A DNA stretch of 43,886 nucleotides from assembly GCA_045644325.1 (NCBI GenBank), contig JAZRGT010000078.1, forward strand, positions 1 through 43,886. Reading direction: 5' to 3'. The position numbers were made by a program, and so were the translations under genes. Origin of the DNA: CAG-390 sp045644325 (GTDB lineage: Bacteria > Bacillota > Clostridia > Oscillospirales > CAG-272). Positions 16,336-23,937 of the stretch are shown one piece after another. Within the stretch, counting starts at the first letter, position 1. Each line of letters opens with the position of its first letter. The notes below the pieces were generated by a model. That model saw only the letters and a list, made by a program, of their open reading frames with translations, had not been told where the DNA came from and did no database searches.

Positions 16336-17220
16336 ATGAATATGGGACAAACGGTATACGCCGACGTTCTGTTTTTGATAAATTTCAGTATGGATTTTCT
16401 CGTTTTCTATCTTTGCGACAAGCTCTCGCGACGAAAGCGGAATAGCCTTCGTTATGCCGTTGCAGCCGCTATCGGCGGCGCTTACGGCGTTGCAACGCTC
16501 TTTATACCGCAAAAAGGACTGACACCGATGATATGCGATGCCGTGTCTCTTTTGTTGATATGCTCCGTCGCCTTTTATTCAAAGGAGAACAGACTTCGCG
16601 ATTTCGTCGGACGTTGTGCGCTGTTTGCGGGTGTTTCAGCGATACTCGGAGGAATGATGAGCGCGCTGTATTCTGTTCTTAATCGCTCGGGACTTGCTAC
16701 GCTTGAATCTGACGGAGGGGATGATATCAGCGTGTGGATCTTCGCGCTTATCGCTGCCTTCGGTTCTGTCGCGGCGGTTGCGGGAGGTAAAAGAATGAAA
16801 AGAATATCCTCTGCAAAGCAAGCGAGCGTTGAAATAGGATACGGAGGCCGAACGGTTAAACTGTGTGCTATGACGGATACGGGCAATCTGCTTAACGATC
16901 CCCTAAGCGGCAGAGGAGTTGCAATATGCGAGCTTGAAGCGGTCAAGGATATATTTCCGTGTGAGCTGATAGAATTCTGGAAAAGCGGCAATATTGCCTT
17001 GGCTTCAGAATTGCCGGAAAATTACGCGCTGAAGCTTAGATACGTTCCTGCGAGGGCTGCGGTTGGTGTGGGAGGCGTGATGCTTGCCGCAATCACACCC
17101 GATAGCTTCAGAGTCATCGGCAACGGCAAGGCGGTCGATGCTGATATCCTGATTGCGCCCGTACCGACTAAACTCAGCGCGGGAGAAAGCCGAGCGCTTC
17201 TGCCGCCCGGAATAATCTGA
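16336..17220 (+). CDS. spoIIGA: sporulation sigma-E processing peptidase SpoIIGA
   Basis: About 294 aa. SpoIIGA is the membrane aspartic protease that removes the pro-sequence of sigma-E in the mother cell after septation. The N-terminal half has about five membrane helices (YADVLFLINFSMDFLVFYL is the typical first one). The C-terminal cytoplasmic domain contains AMTDTGNLLNDPLSG, with catalytic Asp181 in DTGN, and VPARAAVGVGGVMLAAITPD. ATG 16336 and ATG 16342 both have good SD spacing within AAAGGTGAGGTG; a GTG at 16291 falls in the promoter and is rejected. sigE follows after 15 bases, so enzyme and substrate are co-expressed. Confidence 0.93.
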   Translation: MNMGQTVYADVLFLINFSMDFLVFYLCDKLSRRKRNSLRYAVAAAIGGAYGVATLFIPQKGLTPMICDAVSLLLICSVAFYSKENRLRDFVGRCALFAGVSAILGGMMSALYSVLNRSGLATLESDGGDDISVWIFALIAAFGSVAAVAGGKRMKRISSAKQASVEIGYGGRTVKLCAMTDTGNLLNDPLSGRGVAICELEAVKDIFPCELIEFWKSGNIALASELPENYALKLRYVPARAAVGVGGVMLAAITPDSFRVIGNGKAVDADILIAPVPTKLSAGESRALLPPGII

Positions 17221-17235
17221 ATTGGAGAAGAGAAG

Positions 17236-17961
17236 ATGAATGTTATGATATTACCGCGCCTGCGCATCGCGCTGGCACGTATTTTTTCAAGGCTTGGATT
17301 AACAGATGAGGGGATATATTACGTCAACGGTCCCGATGTCCTCCCTCCGCCGCTTGACACCGACGAGGAAAACGAAGCGATAAGTGCCCTGGAAGCGCGC
17401 CCCGACAATGCCGAAATACGCGGACTTCTTATTGAAAGAAATCTGCGTCTGGTTGTCTACATAGCGCGCAAATTCGAAAGCACGGGAATCGGTATAGAGG
17501 ACCTCGTTTCGATCGGAACGATCGGTCTGATCAAGGCGATAGGAAGCTTCCGCTCCGATAAGGGAATAAAGCTCGCGACCTACGCCTCGCGCTGTATCGA
17601 AAACGAGATACTTATGTATATCCGCAAGCACAGCCAGACACGCTGTGAGGTCTCGCTCGACGAGCCTTTGAATGTCGATTGGGACGGTAACGAGCTGCTG
17701 CTTTCCGACGTGCTCGACTCGGGGGAAAACGTCTGCGAGGATTTTGCAGAACGGGAGGAAAGAATGCTCGTGCGACGTGCCGTGGCGGCGCTCGAGGAGA
17801 GGGAACGGCAGATCATTGAGCTTCGCTACGGACTTACGGGTAAGCCCGAAATGACTCAAAAGGAGGTTGCCGACCTGCTTGGAATCTCTCAATCATACAT
17901 ATCAAGGCTTGAAAAACGCATAATCGAGGGTCTCAGGAGAGAAATGTCGGGAAAATTATAA
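17236..17961 (+). CDS. sigE: RNA polymerase sporulation sigma factor sigma-E, precursor
   Basis: A 241-aa sigma-70 family factor of the early mother cell. The N-terminal pro-sequence (about residues 1-28) is an amphipathic basic helix that ends at GIYYVNGPDVLPPPL, matching the junction region cut by SpoIIGA. Region 2 shows RNLRLVVYIARKFESTGIGIEDLVSIGTIGLIKAI and LATYASRCIENEILMYIRK; region 4 shows ELRYGLTG and the helix-turn-helix TQKEVADLLGISQSYISRLEKR. sigG, which follows sigE in many Clostridia and Bacilli, is absent here; rpmE follows instead. Confidence 0.96.
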   Translation: MNVMILPRLRIALARIFSRLGLTDEGIYYVNGPDVLPPPLDTDEENEAISALEARPDNAEIRGLLIERNLRLVVYIARKFESTGIGIEDLVSIGTIGLIKAIGSFRSDKGIKLATYASRCIENEILMYIRKHSQTRCEVSLDEPLNVDWDGNELLLSDVLDSGENVCEDFAEREERMLVRRAVAALEERERQIIELRYGLTGKPEMTQKEVADLLGISQSYISRLEKRIIEGLRREMSGKL

Positions 17962-17989
17962 ATTTTTTTGAGAAATTCTCAAAAAGGTA

Positions 17990-18018
17990 TTGCAAATTTG
18001 ATTAAAATGTGATATAAT
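17990..18018 (+). promoter_or_regulatory. promoter of rpmE
   Basis: TTGCAA (17990-17995), 17-bp spacer, TATAAT (18013-18018). The leader holds a small GACGG/CCGTC hairpin (18039-18054) and an eight-codon ORF from ATG 18061 whose TGA overlaps the GTG start of rpmE; that ORF lacks an SD. Confidence 0.8.
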
Positions 18019-18083
18019 TTTACGGTAATTGCAATACTGACGGCAAAATCCGTCAAAACAATGCTAAAAGTGAGGTGTTTATT

Positions 18084-18296
18084 GTGAAGCAGGGACTCCA
18101 TCCCAAGTATGAAGAGGTAACCATCAAGTGCGCTTGCGGCGAGACCGTAACCACTCGTTCCACCAACCCTAAGGGCGGCAACGAGATCAGAGTTGAAATT
18201 TGCTCGAAGTGCCATCCCTTCTTTACCGGCAAGCAGAAGTTTGTTGATGCCGGCGGACGTGTTGACAAGTTCAACAAGAGACTCCAGGGCAAATAA
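18084..18296 (+). CDS. rpmE: 50S ribosomal protein bL31, zinc-binding form
   Basis: A 70-aa large-subunit protein. GTG 18084 is chosen because GAGGTG stands 6 bases upstream and the protein then begins MKQGLHPKYEEVTIKCACGE as in the family; an upstream in-frame GTG at 18075 lies inside the SD. The CxC (KCACG) and CxxC (CSKCHPFFTGKQ) pairs mark the zinc-containing C+ type. The end VDKFNKRLQGK is typical. It is a single-gene transcript with its own promoter and terminator. Confidence 0.96.
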   Translation: MKQGLHPKYEEVTIKCACGETVTTRSTNPKGGNEIRVEICSKCHPFFTGKQKFVDAGGRVDKFNKRLQGK

Positions 18297-18310
18297 TTTG
18301 TCAAGAACAG

Positions 18311-18355
18311 TGGGCGAGATTTGCGCGAATGCGTATGCTTGCCCATTTTTCTTTT
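18311..18355 (+). terminator. terminator after rpmE
   Basis: TGGGCGAG (18311-18318) pairs with CTTGCCCA (18338-18345) around a 19-base loop, followed by TTTTTCTTTT. Confidence 0.82.
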
Positions 18356-18382
18356 ATACTATCCTCACGGAGGTGAATTTTT

Positions 18383-19678
18383 ATGGAACTTAAAATAACA
18401 GATAAAATAATTGCGGGCAGAGCGGTGCTCGTCGGCGTTGATTCCTTCGGAATGGCAGACGGCGAGTGTGAGATATCTCTTGCCGAGCTCCGCCGACTCC
18501 TTGATACCGCCGGCGGTGAGACGGTCGCAACTCTCGTTCAGACCCGATCAAATCCCGACGTTCGCACCTATATCGGTTCGGGCAAGCTTCTCGAACTTGC
18601 CGAGCTTTGCAAGAATAACGAGGTCGATATAGCGGTCTTCGACTGTGAGCTCACTCCCTCGCAGATCAGAAATATCGAGGACGAGCTCGACGGTGTCCGT
18701 GTCATCGACCGCTCGATGCTGATTCTCGATATCTTCGCCCTCCACGCGGCAACCGCCGAGGGTAAGCTTCAGGTCGAGCTTGCGCAGCTCAAATATACCG
18801 CCCCCCGACTCATAGGTAAAGGCACACAGCTTTCCCGTCTCGGAGGCGGTATCGGTACTCGCGGTCCCGGTGAGACCAAGCTTGAATCCGACCGCCGTCA
18901 TATCAAGCGCCGCGCCGCGGCACTTGAAGCCGAGCTTCGAGAGCTTGAAACACAGAGAAAAACTCTCCGTTCCGCGCGCGACAGAAGCGGAGTTCCGAAG
19001 GTAGCCATCGTCGGTTATACCAATGCAGGCAAATCAACTCTGCTTAACGCTCTTACGGGTGCGGGCATACTCGCGGAAGACAAGCTTTTCGCAACCCTTG
19101 ATCCGACTACGAGAAAATTCTCGCTTCCTTCGGGTGAATCGGTGCTTCTTACCGACACCGTCGGCTTCATTCGCCGTCTCCCTCACCATCTCATCAAGGC
19201 GTTCCGTTCAACCCTTGACGAAGCGGCTTGCGCTGATATCCTTATGATAATCGTCGATGCATCCGACCCCGAGCATCCCGCACAGCTCGAGGTGACCGAA
19301 AATCTTCTCGCTGAGCTCGGTGCGGGCGGCAAACCCTGTCTTATCGTTTATAACAAATGCGATCTTCCCGCGCGCGAGGAGATCCCGCTCCCCGCAATGG
19401 AGTCCTCAGACGGGCAGAGAAGAACAGTATTCATTTCCGCTCTCACGGGAAAGGGGCTCGATAAGCTCGGTGAACAGCTTGAATCTCTTGTTAATGCAGG
19501 CAAAAAGCGCGTGAAGTTTATTATTCCCAATGCCGAAGCCGGTGCGCTCAATACCCTCTATAAAAACGCATCCGTCGAGGACGTCGATTACGGCGCGGAA
19601 AACATTACCGTTATCGCCACAGTCGACTCCAAGATTCGCGGTATGCTCTCGGCTTACGACGGGGGTGAGGTTCGTTGA
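18383..19678 (+). CDS. hflX: ribosome-associated GTPase HflX
   Basis: A 431-aa GTPase that splits stalled or idle 70S ribosomes in the known family. The N-terminal domain has VATLVQTRSNPDVRTYIGSGK and FDCELTPSQIRNIEDEL, then a coiled stretch with GGIGTRGPGETKLE just ahead of the G domain. G1 is GYTNAGKSTLLNAL, G3 DTVGFI, G4 NKCD. The C-terminal domain is normal in length. SD ACGGAGG precedes ATG 18383. Its TGA overlaps the TTG start of yigZ. Confidence 0.95.
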   Translation: MELKITDKIIAGRAVLVGVDSFGMADGECEISLAELRRLLDTAGGETVATLVQTRSNPDVRTYIGSGKLLELAELCKNNEVDIAVFDCELTPSQIRNIEDELDGVRVIDRSMLILDIFALHAATAEGKLQVELAQLKYTAPRLIGKGTQLSRLGGGIGTRGPGETKLESDRRHIKRRAAALEAELRELETQRKTLRSARDRSGVPKVAIVGYTNAGKSTLLNALTGAGILAEDKLFATLDPTTRKFSLPSGESVLLTDTVGFIRRLPHHLIKAFRSTLDEAACADILMIIVDASDPEHPAQLEVTENLLAELGAGGKPCLIVYNKCDLPAREEIPLPAMESSDGQRRTVFISALTGKGLDKLGEQLESLVNAGKKRVKFIIPNAEAGALNTLYKNASVEDVDYGAENITVIATVDSKIRGMLSAYDGGEVR

Positions 19679-20307
19679 ATACCTACACCACTCTTGCCAA
19701 GGAAGGGACTGCAACACTCGTTGAGAAGCGTTCCGAATTCATAGGCTATGCAAAGCCCGTTGACAATGAGGAAGAAGCCGCGGCATTTGTAGCGAGCATA
19801 AAGAAAAAACACGCAGACGCCCGCCACAACGTCTTTGCATACGTTCTCCGCGGCGGCGCGATGAAGCGTTATTCGGATGACGGCGAGCCGCAGGGAAGCG
19901 CGGGTATGCCTGTTCTTGACGTGCTCTGCAAAAACGGACTCGACGGCGCGGCTGTCGTTGTAACGAGATATTTCGGCGGCATCCTCCTCGGAACGGGCGG
20001 ACTTGTCAGAGCCTATTCCTCTGCCGCAAGCGCGGCTGTAGCCGATGCGGGGATTATTACTTATGTGGAAGTTATAGTCCTTCAAATGAAATGCAGTTAT
20101 AATGATCACGCCCGCGTTCAGAATGAATTTGCCCGCTACGGCATCGAGATCGAGGATACCGAATTTGCCGCTGACGTTAAGCTGACGATGACAGCTCCGA
20201 CCGAAACGGTTGAAGATTTCAAGATAAGAATGAGGGACCTTACAGCCGGTCGCTCGATTCCGGTCGAAACAGGACGCAAGCTCGCTCCTCCGAGGAAACT
20301 TTTTTGA
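19675..20307 (+). CDS. YigZ/IMPACT family protein
   Basis: A 210-aa member of the UPF0029/IMPACT family, implicated in translation control by homology, with no settled bacterial role. The N-terminal domain carries KRSEFIGYAKPVDNEEEAAAF, ADARHNVFAYVLR and RYSDDGEPQGSAGMPVLDVL, the family signature; GAAVVVTRYFGGILLGTGGLVRAY follows. The C-terminal third is the small DUF1949-type domain. TTG 19675 is the start: GGGTGAGG is 4 bases upstream and the start overlaps the hflX stop by 4 bases, so the two genes are coupled. Confidence 0.93.
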   Translation: MNTYTTLAKEGTATLVEKRSEFIGYAKPVDNEEEAAAFVASIKKKHADARHNVFAYVLRGGAMKRYSDDGEPQGSAGMPVLDVLCKNGLDGAAVVVTRYFGGILLGTGGLVRAYSSAASAAVADAGIITYVEVIVLQMKCSYNDHARVQNEFARYGIEIEDTEFAADVKLTMTAPTETVEDFKIRMRDLTAGRSIPVETGRKLAPPRKLF

Positions 20308-20327
20308 TTATTTCCATTAAAAAAATC

Positions 20328-20376
20328 GAAAAATCGCAAAAAAGTCTTTACAAAAAAGAGTTTTTTGCGATTTTTC
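20328..20376 (+). terminator. terminator after yigZ
   Basis: A perfect 16-bp inverted repeat, 20328-20343 and 20361-20376, with a 17-base loop. The 3' arm contains T6 and T5 runs. The -35 of the next promoter lies within the 3' arm. Confidence 0.82.
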
Positions 20377-20393
20377 TGCGTATATTGTATTAT
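20365..20393 (+). promoter_or_regulatory. promoter in front of the structured element
   Basis: TTGCGA (20365-20370), 17-bp spacer, TATTAT (20388-20393). It points into the inverted-repeat element that begins 2 bases later. The predicted start would fall a few bases inside the element, near 20400. Confidence 0.55.
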
Positions 20394-20666
20394 AGGGTGA
20401 CAAAAATAATCCGAACTAGTTTTTTGGCGACAAATATTCTCCATCAGTTCGTCAAACGCCTTGATTGTATTAATATACTATCATCGGCGTTTTCCTGCTG
20501 CTGACAAATATTTGTCAGCCAAAAAATCTCCGACCCGGAAGCCTCAATTTTTAGGTGATTTTAGGTGCGGAGGACGACGCAAGGTATTAACCTTGCTAGG
20601 ACGACAAGCCGAAAAGCACCAAAAATTGTGGCTCCCGGGCTGGTTCGGATTATTCTTGTCACCCTA
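20393..20666 (+). ncRNA. candidate structured RNA, about 270 nt, before dnaG
   Basis: The ends pair over about 27 positions: 20393-20419 with 20640-20666, one A-C-type mismatch and a G-U. Two arms lie inside. Arm A: 20420-20438 with 20508-20526, a 19-bp helix with one bulged A, capped by a nested hairpin (AAACGCC 20454-20460/GGCGTTT 20486-20492). Arm B: 20534-20556 with 20617-20639, about 21 bp with small bulges, ending in hairpin GCAAGG/CCTTGC (20579-20596) flanked on both sides by AGGACGAC (20571-20578, 20598-20605). There is no ORF. A promoter precedes it, but no T-run terminator follows, so the transcript may run into dnaG. TA stands at both outer edges, so a transposon-like MITE is the main alternative. 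I see no match to 6S, SRP, RNase P or tmRNA motifs. Confidence 0.6.
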
Positions 20667-20694
20667 AAGATGAATTCGCGAAAGGAGTGGTGAC

Positions 20695-22491
20695 TTGAAA
20701 ATACCGAGAGAAGTCGTCGAGGAAATAATCAGACGCAACGATATAGAGCAGGTCATCGGCTCGTACGTGACCTTGAAGCCGGCAGGCTCTAATATGGTGG
20801 GGCTTTGTCCTTTCCATAGCGAGAATTCTCCTTCGTTTACTGTTTTCGGCTCGGATGACCATTTTTATTGCTTCGGCTGCGGAGCGGGCGGAGACGTTAT
20901 CACGTTTACTATGAAGATGGAAAACGTAGATTATCCCACTGCTCTCGAAATGCTTGCCCGACGTGCGGGTATAACGATCCCCGAAACCGCAGAATCCGCA
21001 TACGGCGATCGCGGAGTCAAGCGCGAGCGCGTTCTCAAAATGAACGAAGCCGCCGCAAGATTTTTCCGCCATTGTCTGACCAAAGAACCCTGCGGCGAGG
21101 AGGCGAGAGAGTATTTTAAAAAGCGCGGTATCACCGACGGTACCTCAAAGCAGTTTTACCTCGGATTCGCGCCGAACGATTTCGGAAAGCTGACTAACTA
21201 TCTGAAAAGCCAAGGCTTCACGGAAGAAGAAATGATCGCGGGCTTTCTCTGCGGCAAAAGTCAGAAAACAGGACGGGCATACGATTATTTCCGAAACCGC
21301 GTGATTTTCCCGATAGTAGATACCTCGAGAAACATCGTAGCCTTCGGCGGCAGAGTTATGGATGACAGCAAGCCGAAGTACCTCAACTCATCGGATACCC
21401 CCGCGTTCAAAAAGAGCAAGAATCTTTTCGCTCTTAACTACGCCAAGGGCTTCTGCTCCGATCAGCTTATTCTTTGCGAGGGATATATGGACGTCATCGC
21501 GCTCCATCAGGCGGGATTCCCGAATGCCGTTGCAACCCTCGGTACGGCAATAACCGAAGAACACGCGCGTATCATTTCAAGATACACCAAAAAGGTAATA
21601 ATTTCATACGATTCGGACGAGGCGGGACAGAAAGCCGCAAACAAAGCGATGCTCTTGCTCGGCCGCGTCGGCGTTGAGGTCAGAGTGCTGAAAATGGAAG
21701 GTGCGAAGGACCCCGACGAGTTTATAAAAAAGAAGGGCGCAAACGCCTTCAAGGCGCTTTTGAGCGAAAGCCGTACGGGCTTTGAATATAAACTTGAGGC
21801 GGTTTTATCGAAGCACGATATCTCGCAGGTCGAGGAAAAGAGAAGAGCGGCGGAGGAGATCTCTGCTGTTATAGCGAATTATCATTCAACCGTCGAGCGT
21901 GAGCTTTATTCAAAGCGCGCGGGCGAGGCACTCGGTATTTCCGCAGATGCTATCGGTGCAGATGCTGAAAAGCTAAGAAAGAAAAAGCTCCGCGATATTT
22001 CGCTCGAGCAGACTCGCGAGGCGCATGCCACTCTCCATCAGTATTCGAACAAGATCAATCCCGACGCCGCCAAAAATCTGCGTGCGGCGTATGCGGAGGA
22101 GGCTTTGCTCGGTCTAATGATGATTTACCCCGAATACCGTGAGGATATCGAGCGCGGGCGAGTCGAGCTTTCGGAGTCTGATTTCTTTACAGCCTTCGGC
22201 AAGCGTGCCTTTTCCGCGATAATGGACCTCCATTCGTCGGGCGGATTCGTATACGCTCTGCTTGGTGAATCCTTCAATCCCGACGAAATGTCGGCACTGC
22301 AGGATATGCAGGTTCGCCGCAGAAGCCTTACCGAAAACGGCCATGAGGTATTCACATCTACTGCAGATATACTAAAAACCGAAACCAAAAAGCAGAACGC
22401 CGAGGAAAGCGGTGGACTCTCACTCGAGGAAAAGCTTGCATTAAAGCGTAAGAAACTCGAGGAAGCGCGCAAAAAGCGCGGTGAAAATTAA
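20695..22491 (+). CDS. dnaG: DNA primase DnaG
   Basis: A 598-aa primase that makes RNA primers at the replication fork. The zinc domain has Cys38-His41 and Cys59-Cys62 (LCPFHSENSPSF, CFGCGAGGD). The TOPRIM catalytic core shows ILCEGYMDVIALHQAGFPNAVATLGTA with the catalytic Glu, and later SYDSDEAGQKAA and KDPDEF, whose acidic residues bind metal. The C-terminal region is the DnaB-binding domain and ends in a Lys-rich helix. The start is TTG 20695, seven bases after AAAGGAG. rpoD follows after 48 bases, the classical dnaG-rpoD pair. Confidence 0.97.
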   Translation: MKIPREVVEEIIRRNDIEQVIGSYVTLKPAGSNMVGLCPFHSENSPSFTVFGSDDHFYCFGCGAGGDVITFTMKMENVDYPTALEMLARRAGITIPETAESAYGDRGVKRERVLKMNEAAARFFRHCLTKEPCGEEAREYFKKRGITDGTSKQFYLGFAPNDFGKLTNYLKSQGFTEEEMIAGFLCGKSQKTGRAYDYFRNRVIFPIVDTSRNIVAFGGRVMDDSKPKYLNSSDTPAFKKSKNLFALNYAKGFCSDQLILCEGYMDVIALHQAGFPNAVATLGTAITEEHARIISRYTKKVIISYDSDEAGQKAANKAMLLLGRVGVEVRVLKMEGAKDPDEFIKKKGANAFKALLSESRTGFEYKLEAVLSKHDISQVEEKRRAAEEISAVIANYHSTVERELYSKRAGEALGISADAIGADAEKLRKKKLRDISLEQTREAHATLHQYSNKINPDAAKNLRAAYAEEALLGLMMIYPEYREDIERGRVELSESDFFTAFGKRAFSAIMDLHSSGGFVYALLGESFNPDEMSALQDMQVRRRSLTENGHEVFTSTADILKTETKKQNAEESGGLSLEEKLALKRKKLEEARKKRGEN

Positions 22492-22539
22492 TTAGGAAAT
22501 TCAAATTGTGTATTTTAAATACATAGGAAAGGATAAAAA

Positions 22540-23640
22540 ATGATTCAAAGTGATAAGAAATCCGGCGTAAGTGATTTTATGGAAACCACCGATACCGGTA
22601 CTATCGACTACAAGGACGTTCTTGACGGTATGAACGATGTCGACAATATCGACGAGATATTCGATGACGACGCCGATACCGAGCTTCTCCTTGCCGACGA
22701 AATGCCCGACGGTGAGATGGACAAGATCGAAAGCGAGGTCGAAAAGTTTGCTGACAGCGAGGCGATGGAGCGCCTTCTCGAGCAGGAGGGACTTGCTATC
22801 GACGACCCCGTTCGTATGTACCTCAAGGAGATTGGACGAGTCGAGCTTCTTTCCCAACAGGAGGAACTTGAGCTCGCAAAGGTAATGTATGACGAATCTC
22901 TCCCCGATGACGTCAGAAAGAGAGCGAAGGACAGACTCGTCGAGGCTAACCTCCGACTCGTTGTAAGCATCGCGAAGAGATACGTAGGCAAGGGAATGTT
23001 CTTCCTCGACCTCATTCAGGAGGGCAACCTCGGTCTTATTAAGGCGGTTGATAAGTTCGACTACGAGAAGGGCTTCAAGTTCTCCACATACGCTACCTGG
23101 TGGATCCGTCAGGCGATCAACCGTGCTATCGCAGATCAGGCAAGAACTATCAGAATCCCCGTTCATATGGTTGAGACCATTCATAAGGTATCCCGCTATC
23201 AGCGTCAGCTCCTTCAGGAATACGGCAGAGAGCCTACCGTGGACGAGCTCGGCGAAAAGATGGGTATGAGCTCGGATAAGGTCCGCGAGATCCTCAAGAT
23301 CGCGCAGGAGCCCGTTTCCCTTGAAACTCCTATCGGTGAAGAGGAAGACAGCCATCTCGGCGATTTCATTCCCGACGACGAAACTCCCACTCCCGCAGAT
23401 GCAGCATCCGCAACTATGCGCCGTGAGGTCATCGAGCGTCAGCTTCGCACACTCACTCCCAGAGAGGAGCACGTTATCAAGCTCCGTTTCGGTCTTTACG
23501 ACGGAAGATGCCGCACACTCGAGGAGGTTGGTCAGGAATTCAAGATCACCCGTGAGAGAATCCGTCAGATTGAGGCAAAAGCACTCAGAAAGCTCCGCCA
23601 TCCGAGCCGTGCACGTCACCTCAAGGGCTTTATGGAATAA
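22540..23640 (+). CDS. rpoD: primary sigma factor RpoD (sigma-A)
   Basis: A 366-aa housekeeping sigma factor. It starts with an acidic N-terminal segment, then region 1.2 DPVRMYLKEIGRVELLSQQEE, region 2 ANLRLVVSIAKRYVGKGMFFLDLIQEGNLGLIKAVDKFDYEKGFKFSTYATWWIRQAINRAIADQ (binds -10), region 3 HMVETIHKVSRYQRQL, and region 4 ending TRERIRQIEAKALRKLRHPSR (binds -35). The many TTGACA/TATAAT promoters in the window are its expected targets. AAAGGA precedes ATG 22540. A long ORF on the opposite strand is a shadow. Confidence 0.98.
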   Translation: MIQSDKKSGVSDFMETTDTGTIDYKDVLDGMNDVDNIDEIFDDDADTELLLADEMPDGEMDKIESEVEKFADSEAMERLLEQEGLAIDDPVRMYLKEIGRVELLSQQEELELAKVMYDESLPDDVRKRAKDRLVEANLRLVVSIAKRYVGKGMFFLDLIQEGNLGLIKAVDKFDYEKGFKFSTYATWWIRQAINRAIADQARTIRIPVHMVETIHKVSRYQRQLLQEYGREPTVDELGEKMGMSSDKVREILKIAQEPVSLETPIGEEEDSHLGDFIPDDETPTPADAASATMRREVIERQLRTLTPREEHVIKLRFGLYDGRCRTLEEVGQEFKITRERIRQIEAKALRKLRHPSRARHLKGFME

Positions 23641-23834
23641 TAATTCGTGTTTTTTAGCGGTCTGCAAATTATATTACTATGCAATAGTAACAAATTATTT
23701 CGCTCAATATCGTTAAAACGCACAAAAACTTCGACATAACTGTCAATCCGCTATGCTCGTTTTTGTTAAATATGCTTCATAAACTCCGAACATAGCGAAA
23801 ATCGCAAGGAAGTGTTAGTCATTCGTTCAAAAAT
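23641..23834. other. gap after rpoD without a gene
   Basis: AT-rich DNA with no ORF. Two weak inverted repeats are seen, CAAAAAC/GTTTTTG (around 23730-23766) and CGCTATG/CATAGCG (around 23749-23800). Neither is a clear terminator. Confidence 0.5.
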
Positions 23835-23839
23835 TTGAC

Positions 23840-23868
23840 TTGACTTTTTAGCGATTTTGTAGTAAAAT
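23840..23868 (+). promoter_or_regulatory. promoter of the solute-binding lipoprotein
   Basis: TTGACT (23840-23845), 17-bp spacer, TAAAAT (23863-23868). A second TTGACT (23835-23840) overlaps the first. The 70-base leader contains hairpin TGCGTAC/GTACGCA (23885-23907). Confidence 0.75.
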
Positions 23869-23937
23869 ATATAATAACATTATCTGCGTACCAACCGTGT
23901 GTACGCAATTCCCAATTTCCTAAGGAGGAAACCCTAA

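Noticed and set aside
18061..18087. An eight-codon upstream ORF overlapping the rpmE start
   Set aside because: It has no ribosome binding site, and the overlap can arise by chance from the SD and GTG of rpmE.
22501..23667. A 388-codon ORF on the minus strand
   Set aside because: It is the shadow of rpoD, with no SD or recognisable protein.
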